From Mycteria americana (taxonomy: Eukaryota; Chordata; Aves; Ciconiiformes; Ciconiidae), in contig NC_134370.1 in NCBI RefSeq assembly GCF_035582795.1, forward strand, positions 56,097,501-56,161,500: a stretch of DNA of 64,000 nt. The letters run 5' to 3'. The notes beneath the pieces are model-generated. The model saw nothing but the letters and a program-made list of their open reading frames with translations, made no database searches and was not told the origin of the DNA. Shown piece by piece: positions 50,245-62,090 of this stretch. Both the position numbers and the translations under genes were made by a program. The number at the start of each line of letters is the position of its first letter. Position 1 is the first letter of the stretch.

Positions 50245-53200
50245 CTGTAATAGAATGAGTCAAAATAAAAGCATTTAATAGCATTCTAACAGTAAATAAC
50301 ATTCTTGTGCCTCAATGCACTAGTGACATAATAATACAGTACTTGCATTTTAAAGCACAATTGGTTTGATTTTTTTAGAGGTAGTAGTACCCACAGTTTC
50401 AATCTTCAGGTTCTGAGTACCCTTAGGAAAAACAAGACAAAACAAAAGAAAACAATGACCAGACCACAAATTAGGCTTCTCAACTCTCTTCACTGCAGTG
50501 AGGAAAACCCACAAACTTGCTGCCTTCCTGTTCTTGAGATGCTGCTTTGGTTGTTGCAAAATGGTTAAGAGGCTGTGTCAGGTTTCAAGTTAGAACAGAC
50601 AAGTACAGCTGTGTAGTAGCCAAATGACGTAACAGCTATAAATGCCAATCCTATATGAATCTGTGAAAGCTGCATTAGTAAATGGGCTGCATTTGTCACA
50701 TATAGTTAAGAAAAAGAAAAAGGAGGCAACTCCACAGCTCTGCAGCCATCTGATTTATACATGGCACAAGTAGAAAAGCTGGTTTAATAAAGTGTTTTCT
50801 AAGTTTTTCAAATGGGCTTCTGCACATTCTCAGTGTCCTCCTGTTTTCAACATATCGGATATGCAGATGATCATGGATCGCAGGAGTCATGGAGCCACCT
50901 GTAACCACTTTCTGCATTTTTAAAGTCTGATTTAATTAGTTTGGAACAAATGTCCGCCTTTCTTCCAGGATTATGATCCTTAGTTTAGCTTATCCACAAT
51001 GCTCTGCAGTCTTTCCTACCCAGCCACTGCAGGCCCGGCACAGCTCCATTCTTTCACTCCATTAGCTAACGGGCACTTTATCCTTGCTCAAATCTTTCAT
51101 TTCCTTCTCCCACAGCAGGACACCATGGATCCACATATCTTGGGCAGAGTACTCCTTCCTTCACTTACTGCTCACAGCTTCCTGAAATCTGCACAGGTCT
51201 CATCTGTTTGAGGTGTCGTGTCACTTGCACGTTCTTCCTTAACCAAAAGACTAAACTCTTTTCCCAGCTCCCTTAAAAAGTGACCTAATACAGATCCTCA
51301 GCAGAAATGACATTCTTGCATAAACAGTAGGTATTAAGAGCTCACCTCTTCAAACCTCCTTTTTGCTCCTTACTTCTGCTTGCATCATAACATAGTATTA
51401 CACAATTTTTTCATATATATTTGGATGTGAACCTGATTTTATGTAGTAGCAGGAGCATCCCATCCTCTGTCATACACACACATGAATATACCACTCAGTT
51501 CCCTGTCAGTGCAAATGCACTGTGAAATACACGTTCTGTGTTTTTCAGATCTGACCAGGTACATTAACAGGAAATTTTTAGTTTTGTTATTACACCAAAT
51601 CAGCACTCTAGTAATATGACCGTGCCATACAAGAAATAAGTGTTTCAGAAGCATATTATTATGTAGTGAATTACTAAGTTTTGTGGGAATCAGCTTATGA
51701 AGTGCCCCTGTAGGGTCTTATTGCCTTTTTGGCATTGTGTTAGCATTTTCACCTTCAGTGCCTTTTCATCACACTCCAGAAAAATCAGTAAATCAGTTTC
51801 TGTCTAAATATTGTATTTGTTCATGCCCAATTGCTACTTTGAGAGTACTACAAATTCTCCCTAGCATAATATCACTGGTTACTAGCCTTAAACAGAACCA
51901 CAGAGAGAAAGATGTATGTGTACTCTCATGGTTCTTACTTTCTATGGACCTGAGGAATCTTTTTTTTTTATTCTGGTAGGAGTTTTTCCACAATCTATTA
52001 TTGCAGACAGCTAGATAACCAAACACTTGCTCAATAAAAGGTAGTTCTTACAAGTGATACCAGTCTTTGACGGAGAACAATTATCTTACTGCTATCAAAT
52101 TCACTGCACGTCTACTGCTTAAGTCATTATCAAGAAAAATCTGTCTTATATTGAATCCCAATAAAGTGGAATTTCTGAAATGAATAGCATTTTGTCATTT
52201 GAGTGTTGCGTGAATGGATTATTGGATTATACAATGCAATTTAAGAATGTTTGCTATAGTATCACAAACCAAGCAAATGCTTATTTCAATTTTAGAAATG
52301 AGCTGCTGCCGACAATGGGCAAACTTGTCCAGGAGGGTACAGCTTATGCAATAACATTAATTTATATTTTCTCTTTTAAGTTAAGATCTAAATTATAACA
52401 CATTAGAAATGAGCACAAAAGTCATTCATGAATAATTGAGGTTTTTTCTCCAGGCTATTATACCTTGGAAAGAATATTTCAAAAGAGTCTCCTAGGATAT
52501 TACTTGTAAGTGTACATGTAAGTGGAAAAACACATCCTCAATTCCTAATATTAACCTATGAGACCATTGGAAAATAGTTCACAAGATCTACAAAGTCATT
52601 TTGTATCCATGCATGTTACCTCTTCAGTTTATATAAACCAAAGAACAGAGAAAACAGGTGCCCATATGAGTCAGCCCACAACAATTTTAACTGGATGATA
52701 TTAGACGGGTTTATCCACAGTAACCATGGATTTCAGTTAGAAAGCATAGGAACATCACTGTAGGCATTCTAAATTTAGATTAAGACCCATGGATTGCTTT
52801 CTTAATTTCTGAAAAACTTGCACAAGTTAATGCAAATATGAGACAACACAGAATATATGTATGCAGTTTGGAGATCTGTGTCTTTTTTCCTGGAAGAAAA
52901 GCTGGCACCATGTTTTCCCATACAGATATATCCATTTTGGACTTTCTGGAAGACAGATGTAGTAGCTGCACAATACAACTCTCTCTACAAAAGTCCACTC
53001 TTGCTTTGCAAAATTATTATAATACTGAATCAGCCTTGAACTATACCTGGCAATTATTAGCTGTGCAAATGTGCTCAGCAGAGATTATGATAGAAATACT
53101 AGACCTTTCTCATAATTGATTCTACATAAACAGCATCTCCAGTAGAGTAAACCTGCTATTATTGACCTTTTTTTTTGCTGCTACTTTTATGAAACGTTCC

Positions 53201-56200
53201 TTGTAGCGCAGCATGTTTTTATAAGCATCTATTAATCTACTGAATTTCATAACAAGGACATTTGCAGCTCCCATTAGTGATAATGGCACATTATTCTATA
53301 TTACTGTATCATGAATCAATGAAAAAAATACTGATAATATTTCTGTAAACTGTAAAATCTGTGAACTGTAATCTGTGTGTATGGGGCACTTTAGCTGCTT
53401 TTATCTATTGCAGTTCAAGTAAGAGCATCTTTTTTACAGTATTGATTACACTGTGGTTTTTTTTTTTTAATATCTCCTTAGGGGTAATGCTCTAATGCAC
53501 ATATGCTTTCCACATGTTTGCAGGAATAAACATTGTAACTGCAACTACAATGAAAACTGTATAAAGAGTCATTCCATCTCAATTGTACCAATTACAATTA
53601 CAGTAACACCTTTAAGAAGACTTCCAGTAAGCAAAAGCACTGAGAAAAAAAAAAAAATCTTCTGTTCAGGTGCTGTTTGTGTAAGCAAGAAAGAAGAGAG
53701 ATTTTTTAAAAAGACTATTATGTGGAATGCATTAGTATATGCAAATGTGTTTGGTGTGTGATTAAATCAGCCACTGACCTGGTGACACTGTATCTAGCAA
53801 ATAATCTAATTGCAGACAATTGTTCTTTTACAGAAAGACGTATAAAGAGACGTTGTAGGAAGGACTATAATCCAAGGTACTTTCCTCACAGGCCTGTGAC
53901 CAAACAGCAATACTTTGGAATCATGTTTGATTTCTTATTCATTTTGCCAGCAATTGCTAAAGAAAGCTGAGAAGATTTTCTTAAAGTAGCAAACAAAAAG
54001 AAATTGCAATACAACTATTGTGTTTTGGTCTGATGTTTGTAGTGGCATAGTATTTTGTCAATCAAGTCATAATGATGACTTATTAAGCAGAAACATCTAC
54101 ATGACACTAAAGACATAATGCCATTTAACAAACTGAAATAGAATCCTGTTCGCTACAGAATCCTTCTCCCTTTTTATCCTTGAGGTAATAACATCACTCT
54201 GAGTATCCGTGTAATTTTTGATAATTATTAGCTGCTAAAAAAGGAAAAAAGGGTAATCTAACAACCTTGATAAAAGATGAACATTTTAAATATTCAGGTC
54301 ATCAATTTGATATTTTGTTCAACTCTAATTTTCCCTTGTTTAGGTACAAAGGCTGAGAGCAAATTTTTTTTTTCTACAGAAGTTTCCTAGCCACTGTTTT
54401 TTGTAACAACATACAGTTAAATTGCTCAAAGGATTCTAATGAGGTGGTTTTAAAGAATATTTCAAATCCTTATGAACAAGAACTGCAAGAAGGAAATCTG
54501 TCTGTAAAAATGAACAAATTGACTAGATAGATATAAATATATATGAATATAAAAAAAAAAGCTTGTCCAGTTTCCAGGCTTTAAAGACAATGTTTCAGAG
54601 ATGAATAACTACAACAAAGAATATTTATGTGTAGCAAATTAATTATATCACAATCAGTTGGTTTGACTGTTACATACAGGCTATTGCACTACAGTTTATT
54701 AAAATGGAAAGGATTGAGACTAAGCATAAGGGAATTGTGTTTGGATTAACTGCAAAATTTCCCATCAAAAATCAGATGCTATTTTCAGCCATTGTAACAT
54801 TATTCTATATGATTTGCAATAATTACTTACTAATCATTCTAGAGACTACCAGCTGCATATTTTTTGTCTATTTCTTTCAGAACTGCTGTTCCAGAAAACC
54901 TGCTATTTCCAAACTTTCAGTCATATAATTGGGAAGTATGTGCATAGCACAAACTGAGTATGGCTAGTGGAAGAAGAGGTCTTCAGGAAGTCCTATAAGG
55001 AATGATATTGATTGAGTATGAATTGGTATTCCTCCCTCTGAATCCCTGTGGAAACATTACACCAGTAGGATGCACCTGTGTTTTGGGTACTTGATCCCCA
55101 TGCAATTTCCCTACAGTACAGGAGTTGGTTGCTATGCCATTGCCTCTTTTAACATGGGTATTATGCTTATAGTGCTCTAGACTTAATCCCTGTACTGCTG
55201 AAATGAACTGGAAGACTCTAATTGAATGCAACATATTGGATCAGGCCACATATGAAGAAAAATGTAAACTCAAACAAAGTTCATAACCGATTTAGAAGGC
55301 AACATTACATTCTACTAGACATCTCATCCCAGGGTTCTTGTACTTTGCTGAAGGCAATGGAAGTCACTGGTTATTAACTGAAATACAGAGCAGGACACAA
55401 CTAATTGACAATTATGTATAATTTACATTGGTTTTGATAATGTGAAATACTACTGGTCTTTCTGAAAGGGCTCTTGGTGTCAAGATAAAGATAATAAACT
55501 GAAAACTGAAAACCTTCTGTCATTACCTCCTTTTTTGGATTGTACTTACAACTGATTTACAACTAAAAAACCCTCTAATTCTCCTTTTAAAAATATTGTG
55601 TCTGTCATAAAAGACTTCTACATATTCAATCTTTTCTCTGCATTTGCTTGGAAATTTTCATCAAAATATCTTTGAGCACTTCACAAACATAATGGATTAC
55701 ACCTTGAACATCTCTGAGGTGATTATATTCACATTTTACAAATGGGAAACTGAGGTATAGGGAGATCAAGTGAATTTACTAAGGGAACATACATAAATTA
55801 TGAAAGGCAGTGTAGATCTTGTTCAAAGATTTCTTAACCAGAGAGTCATATTTCCTCACTGAACAGAGACCAGGGAAGGAAGGCAGACTGTCTCATTCTG
55901 AATTGTGAGAAAAAAATCGATTTACTGTTCTTTTTGTCTTCTTGCCTGCAGTGGAAGTGGGCTAATCAATCCTTGACTTAATGCAGTGCACTTTACAAGC
56001 TGATATGACATTGCCCTTTATAGTCAAGGAGGAGCTCTCAAAGCGAGAGGCCATTTGCTCAGAGTGCCCTGCTTTGCTTCACATTTCACAGCAGGTACAA
56101 GTTGAGTTCAAGGCCACCTGCTTAGCATCTGAAAAGGCAGAGCTATACATTACTTTTGGGAGAGGTAAACTGCTTATGGGAACTTCAAGGACATCAAATA

Positions 56201-56756
56201 CCAACGTTACATACTACCTAAGAGATGCAACATGTAATATCATAAGGGATGTGTGAATCTGCTGCAAACAACCGTATTTTCTACATTGCATTTGCCATTT
56301 TTTACCTACAGTGTTACATTGCCTAAACATTTCAAATTACTTTAGACGAATTAACTTTGATATCTTCTTAACATTACTGAGTTGCTTTTTTTACTCCTTA
56401 TTGAAAATTTAGCATATTAGTCTCATCAATTAATTACTACTTCACAGCCAAATACTTCCAGAAAGGTGGATGGGTATATCACCAACAGGACACTCGAGAT
56501 GCAAGATATGCAGCTTGATTAAGCATAAAGTTGCTCTGTCCTGCTTGCAACTAAGACAAAGAAAAATGGCAGTAGAGCAAATAATTTAATAAGATCAACC
56601 TCAGTATAGCTTTTACCCTTCAATATCACATCAGAGCGAAATTTGTGTACCATGAAAGGTAAACAGATCAATAATATTCAAAGAACAAACACTCAGAGAT
56701 AAAATTCTGTCTTTAGATATATACGGCTACTATTACAGAAGGAAATAAGTACTTAC

Positions 56757-56839
56757 TTCCAAGGATGGAAACAATCTGAATTGTGCTTTTTTACTGTTAG
56801 TGGAATTCTTGCTTTGTACATGAATTGACCGTGGAAAGC
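56757..56839 (-). other. UNC13C: Candidate 83-nt cassette (poison) exon of UNC13C
   Basis: The minus strand shows the acceptor catttccttag, then 83 bases, then a consensus donor gtaagt. Two of the three frames are open across it. 83 is not a multiple of three. Inserted before the exon at 50118-50244, it would stay open for its whole length and then meet a TGA 14 codons into that exon, so inclusion should trigger nonsense-mediated decay. It could also be chance. Confidence 0.3.
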
Positions 56840-59800
56840 CTAAGGAAATGCAAGCTATGAATGGAGCAGAAGAAATGGTCCATCCTATCTGATATGAGAT
56901 CTACGGTGATGATTAAAGCCCTGGTTCCGAAGAATACGATGGAAGTTTCAAATACTTTGTACTGAAGTTTCAACATTTATTCGAAGTAATCACACAATCA
57001 GAAAGTAATAAAAGAGGAAAAGTAGTGCTGGTATATGAATCCAGTTTACATAGATTTTGGCTTTCATAAATCTCTAATATGTATAAAAATAGCAAAGCAA
57101 AGAAAGAATACACATGCTTCTTGGAAACCACTGCTTCTCAGAAAATGTTATCACATAATTAAATGCTATATTGTAATGCTTGAATCTGGGAGGAAAAAGA
57201 GAAGGTAATAAAGGCAGCCTTCATTGTATTGGGTCTTAACTGCTGAATACTCAGCTTTGCACCTTCAATGTTATTCTTATGACAGGTTACTCTCATTTAC
57301 TTATTGTTTCATTTTTTAAAAATTTATCTTGCTATGAAGGAAACATTTAGACTTGATTCTCTGCTCTTTGGCTTGTCACAAGAGTGCAAAGTGAGCACAA
57401 AACATTACCAAATAGGCGTGGTAGCATTTTATAAGCAATTGGTGGAATGAAATACAAAACAGGAATAATCAGGCAGCAAGATAAATGTGAGGCTGTGCTT
57501 TAATAATTACCTGGTTTGTATCTGGATGTGCCTGTAAAGCAGAAGCAAAGGCAAAAATACAGAGATGTTCTCTAATTGTTACCCAGCAAATTGCACTTAA
57601 GGCTTATTACAAGATAACGTAGAAAAAAGAAGTTTTAATGGATTTATCCTATTCTCCTGGGGGTGCTGGGACCAGTATAAAATGTTTAGTTTAGAACCAA
57701 TGCACTTGCCCATAAGGGGAAATTTACCTGTGTATCTATAGGAGAAAAAAGACACTAGTGATCTCCATATGTGGAAAAGTCCTGAAAGTAAAAGACTGAG
57801 TCTTCAACTTAATAAAACAGAGGCTGGGAGAAGAACAGTTGTTTGCCGTATGAGGAAAGCTTTTACGAAGTGTCTTAGTGTGAAGTTTAAGAACAGGCAG
57901 GATTAAAAATAGCATGCAGGTTGCTTGTTATTTTAAATTTTCTTTTACTCAAATGTTTTATTCTAGTTGATAAAGAAAAATATTTTAAGAAAGCTGTCAT
58001 TGGTTACTGTTTCTAAAAGGAAATAAATCCAAAATATAAGTGGATTCACAGGGTGATTAGCTCACAGAATTCACGGAGAGATGCAGCAGCTAGGTTCCAC
58101 CTCTACTGTGTGAGAATTATGCAGCTCCATTCTGACAGAGATAAGGGGAATAAACCCCTCAAGAAATAGGACAGGAAAATTCAAGCCCTAGCTGCTGGAC
58201 TACATGATTGCATTAGGGGAATGTCCTGTAGGAGGAAAAGGGGGAACCTTTTCTCCAACCAGCAGATGCAGAACTGCACTAAACAATGCACGTCCTTTAA
58301 GTGACTTTCTGTGCGGACAAAGTCACAATTTTGCTTCATGTCTTGTCTTTTTTTTTCCCCAGCCATGACATTATTTCAGACAAAAGACATAACTCTAGTT
58401 TTTGTAAAAATGTGAGTTGCAATGAAGTTGTATCATCTTACTGGTGAAGAACAGTAATCAAGGACAAGAAGAAAGACGAGGCAAATGATTCTTCTGGGCT
58501 GAGATACCTCATAAACCACAGAAGAAGTCCTGACTGCCCCTTTGTATAAGGCAGAACTCTCTTCCTGCTCCTATAGGTGATATACAGCCCCTTCAGCTGA
58601 ACAGAACACTTCTCCCTAACTTGCATACTCAACTCATTGTTTTGTGGAAAGGACAGGGCCATGTGAGCTATAAATAACCCCTGACTATTAATCAATGTAG
58701 CGTTCATTTAAAGCATCATTTATAGTCTAATAACCTATCCAGCATGGTAGTACTAGCATATGTTGACTAGCAAAATTGTCTTGCTCACAATTAGGCAACG
58801 CTGGAAAAGTTTATACACAAATGTTTTACAATTAGTGACTGCCTGGGTAAGAGCTAATAACAATGTTTCAGAACAAGATTAATATGCAGTAGTTAAGATT
58901 AAATAAGGCCAGAGCTTTCGTTATTAAATATATGGGGCAATATATACTGCTATTATTGAGTGACAAATTTAAGACTAAATGACAAAGTCAGGCATTCACT
59001 GATACACTACATTTTTTGTAATAACATCTGGCACCATAAGTACACCTACAATCAGAAATAAAGAAGCTTTAACTTACTAAGATTACTGTAGACTTATACT
59101 GCAGTATAAGCACTCAGTAGTACTTATTGTTCTGGTTACGGTTCAATTTGTAAAATCAAAGAAAATGGGTTAGGTGATGACTGAATGATACAGTGGGCAT
59201 GCCCCCAAGCGCAAGGTCGTACCATACTAGAGATCTCTGAGGTAGTTCCAAGTAAGATGACACACTGATACAGCGCAATACGATGCCATGAAGAAATATT
59301 AACTTAGCTCCTGGGAACAGTTCTGTCCACTTTATCTGTCTTAATTAGTGGGTCTAATTAACTTCAACAAAATAGTGCCCTTTGGTATGGCTACAGTGCT
59401 TTTTAGGCAAGCCTGGGGGTCTCTGTGTTGCACCTGATAGGTACTCAACTGGATTCTCTTACTCGCAAAGCTCAGCCCTTCAGTACATACAATATGTAGC
59501 TGCTGTTATTAACATCATTGTCTATTATGCTGACCAAACAACATTTCTAACTCCCCTCTTCCTCCAACCATGTCACATTCAAGCTTACTGATTATCTGCC
59601 AAAGGAAAGTTTATTAACCCCAACCGTAACCGCCTTGTCTTTGCCTTTACAGTCTCTTTGAATCCCCCATGAGACTACGTATGAGTCTTTATTCTTTATG
59701 TCTCTGGAAAAATGAGGATGGAATATATTTATTGAGATGTGTGAATGCAGAATGAGATTCACTAAAATAAAAAGGTTTCATATTTTGATACCCTGATAAA

Positions 59801-60722
59801 ACCCTGCATTCTGGTGGATGCTGCCCTGTTCTTCCCTTCCATAACCTCAGCCCCACCTCTCCAAATGTACTCTGTAGCCTCCCTCTAATCCAAGGCTATA
59901 TTCTGTCTTAAGGGGAACTTTGTAAATTGTAAAGTTGGAATGAAAATAGACCTGAAATCTGCCACCAAATGGCGTGACCTTTCTCTGGGCAGCATTAGCC
60001 TTTTTATTTTTTTTCTATGCTGTCTCTGTGCTCAGCATCAACAGGCTCTTCTCTCTCAAATCACTTTACCAGTCTCTGTCATGAAAGAGGAGTCTGTCAG
60101 AGAAGCACGAAGATGATATCTGCTTATGCACTGAGGATAACAGCAAACTTAAAAAGCAAACCTCTGTTAAATGCATAAAATTGTGTAATGACTCCCTTGT
60201 TCTTCTCCGACTTTTGTAAGGCCTGACACTTCAGAATCTTAGCGCTGCAGGATTGAGACTGTCTACTGCTGTATTTGCACAGCAGCTAACTCCTGGCCTG
60301 ATCCTGGTCTTGATTTCTGGCCACTACCAGAATTAGATTATCATAATAACAGCAATTAGAATGTTCTCTTTCTCACAGACTGGATAGCTTTGGACATTTG
60401 ATCTGACCTGTTCAAAAGTTAGAGATACGAAAGATCTGAAAAAGGCTTTTCTGAGGACATAGAATAAAAGATACTTTCGTAATTGCATGTCTAATTTCAG
60501 CTCATTACTCTCTCATCGTCTTTTAATCTTCGCATCTTCATGCTCGGAAAGGAAAAGATTTCTTATCATATGAAGTCAGTAACAAATCCCTTGCACTACC
60601 AGTGAAATTCTCTCTCTGTTCTCATCTGTTTGTACCACAAATACAGAATAATTTGAGGACCGGACAGCACAAAAATATTAACTTCCTATAAGCTCAGATA
60701 TGCTTGTGTAAACTGATACATT

Positions 60723-60735
60723 GTTGCCAAGCAAC
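60723..60735. promoter_or_regulatory. X-box (RFX-type) motif
   Basis: gttgccaagcaac is a perfect palindromic match to the RFX X-box pattern GTNRCC-N(0-3)-RGYAAC. It lies about 340 bp from the CpG-enriched patch. Binding is inferred from the motif only. Confidence 0.5.
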
Positions 60736-61072
60736 AACGTATAATCTATCACACAAATCACTGTTGCTTCATGAATAACATGCAAAGAGGAAAAAAAAGG
60801 GCCAAATTTAATGAAGTCAGTTCTCAAAGAGAAACATGCGATACCTTCTCCATGCAAAACCTACACATGAAAATAATCCCAAGCTCCTTAGACCAGAAAA
60901 AAATTAGAACTGGTGTGGACTTAATTTGTTAAAGTTTGCGTAAAACTTTTAATACTATGCAAAGGCTAAACACTGCTATTAATTGAAAATGGAAGAAAAT
61001 CTGGAATGAAATGATGAACTCAATACCAGATTTTAGTACAGTTTTGTTTGCAAGGCATGTCAGCTTGGCAGA

Positions 61073-61520
61073 GCGTAGCCCTGATCTCGGCAGCCGTGGA
61101 GACTTGAACTGTGCTCTGGGATGTCCTTTCCTCCCTCACCCAAAAAGCGAGCTGTTTCCCCCGACAGCAGCCATCTACCCCGTCACATGCAAGTACGTTG
61201 CCTTGGCTTTCAGAGAGACATGCAGCCGCTCTACTCTTCTCTGGCGAAAGGCCACCGCTCTGGAAGCTGCTGTTGCCTCTGTCTTCTCCGTGTCGCAGCA
61301 GCAACCTCCTAGCTAGGCTGTCCTGGGCAAGAACCGAGGGAGAAGACAAGGCAGAGGGGTGTAACGACTGCGGGTGCCGGGCTCACGGGGGCTGGCGGCT
61401 CCTGTTGCAAAGGAGGTGGGCAGCACTGCTGAGAGCAGCAAGCCTCCCCCGCAGCAGCTGCAGCTCCATACGTCCCCTGAGCAGATACAGGAGGCTTTCA
61501 GCTGTACAGTGAGAGGACGT
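61073..61520. promoter_or_regulatory. CpG-enriched patch, possible internal promoter or enhancer
   Basis: By eye there are 21 CpG dinucleotides in about 450 bp and GC is near 58%, in contrast to the AT-rich, CpG-poor surroundings. Overlapping ORFs on both strands (109 and 133 codons) are most easily explained by the GC content. It might be a promoter of a shorter UNC13C transcript (minus) or of an unrelated transcript, or a small orphan CpG island. There is no TATA box or transcript evidence. Confidence 0.4.
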
Positions 61521-61821
61521 AGCCTGAACAGCCCTTCTGAACTGCTCTCAGGAAAAAGGGAAAAGGGAATGTAAACTGGGTGTTCCAGGACTGGTCATCT
61601 GTTGGAGAATGGAGTTATGACATACTCTTTTCCTGAATTTAAGCTGATGGGAGTGGCTGGATATATTCCGGAACATATAAGGTGGGAAAAACCAGAAACG
61701 GGATCTTGGATGAGCTAATTTAATCTTTTTTATCACATCAGCAATCCTTCTGCAAACGATGTTGGACTATTTCATTGCTTCTTGATTGGATGCAGAAAGG
61801 AATCAACTTTGAACACAAAAG

Positions 61822-62090
61822 ATGCTGCTTCAGGAGATTAATACTAAATTGAATCAGGCAAAGATTGCAATCACAGCCCTGGACACTACATATGAACAGA
61901 TGGCAGCCTATGTTAATAACTTGGAAGGCGAGACTGGCATAGCGGAATGCAATTCATTTTAATGAACTCCATTAAAACCATGAGGATTGAGTGCGACCAT
62001 ATTTAAGGGCTTGCTCCTAATCTTGTAGAATTTGAAGCAAAAAATTTTATTGCCATTAACAACTGGAGAATCAAACTCAGTTTGTAGAAT
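61822..62090 (+). pseudogene. Possible decayed coding fragment, family unknown
   Basis: A plus-strand ORF of 46 codons (61822-61962) looks like coiled-coil protein, with pieces such as MLLQEINTKLNQAKIAITAL and YEQMAAYVNNLEGE. A second protein-like stretch (LVEFEAKNFIAINNWRIK) follows in another frame at about 62019-62087, after an in-frame stop. A frameshift and stop within otherwise protein-like text suggest a degraded gene or retrocopy. I do not recognise the family, and chance is possible. Confidence 0.3.

Noticed and set aside
55981..56256. 91-codon plus-strand ORF after a tgcctgcag acceptor-like site
   Set aside because: The acceptor-side sequence has an in-frame stop before the ATG, there is no clear donor, and I know no similar family.
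61020..61512. ORFs of 109 (minus) and 133 (plus) codons in the CpG-rich patch
   Set aside because: GC-rich sequence lacks stop codons by composition. The translations are Ser/Leu/Arg/Ala-rich with no recognisable domain and overlap each other.
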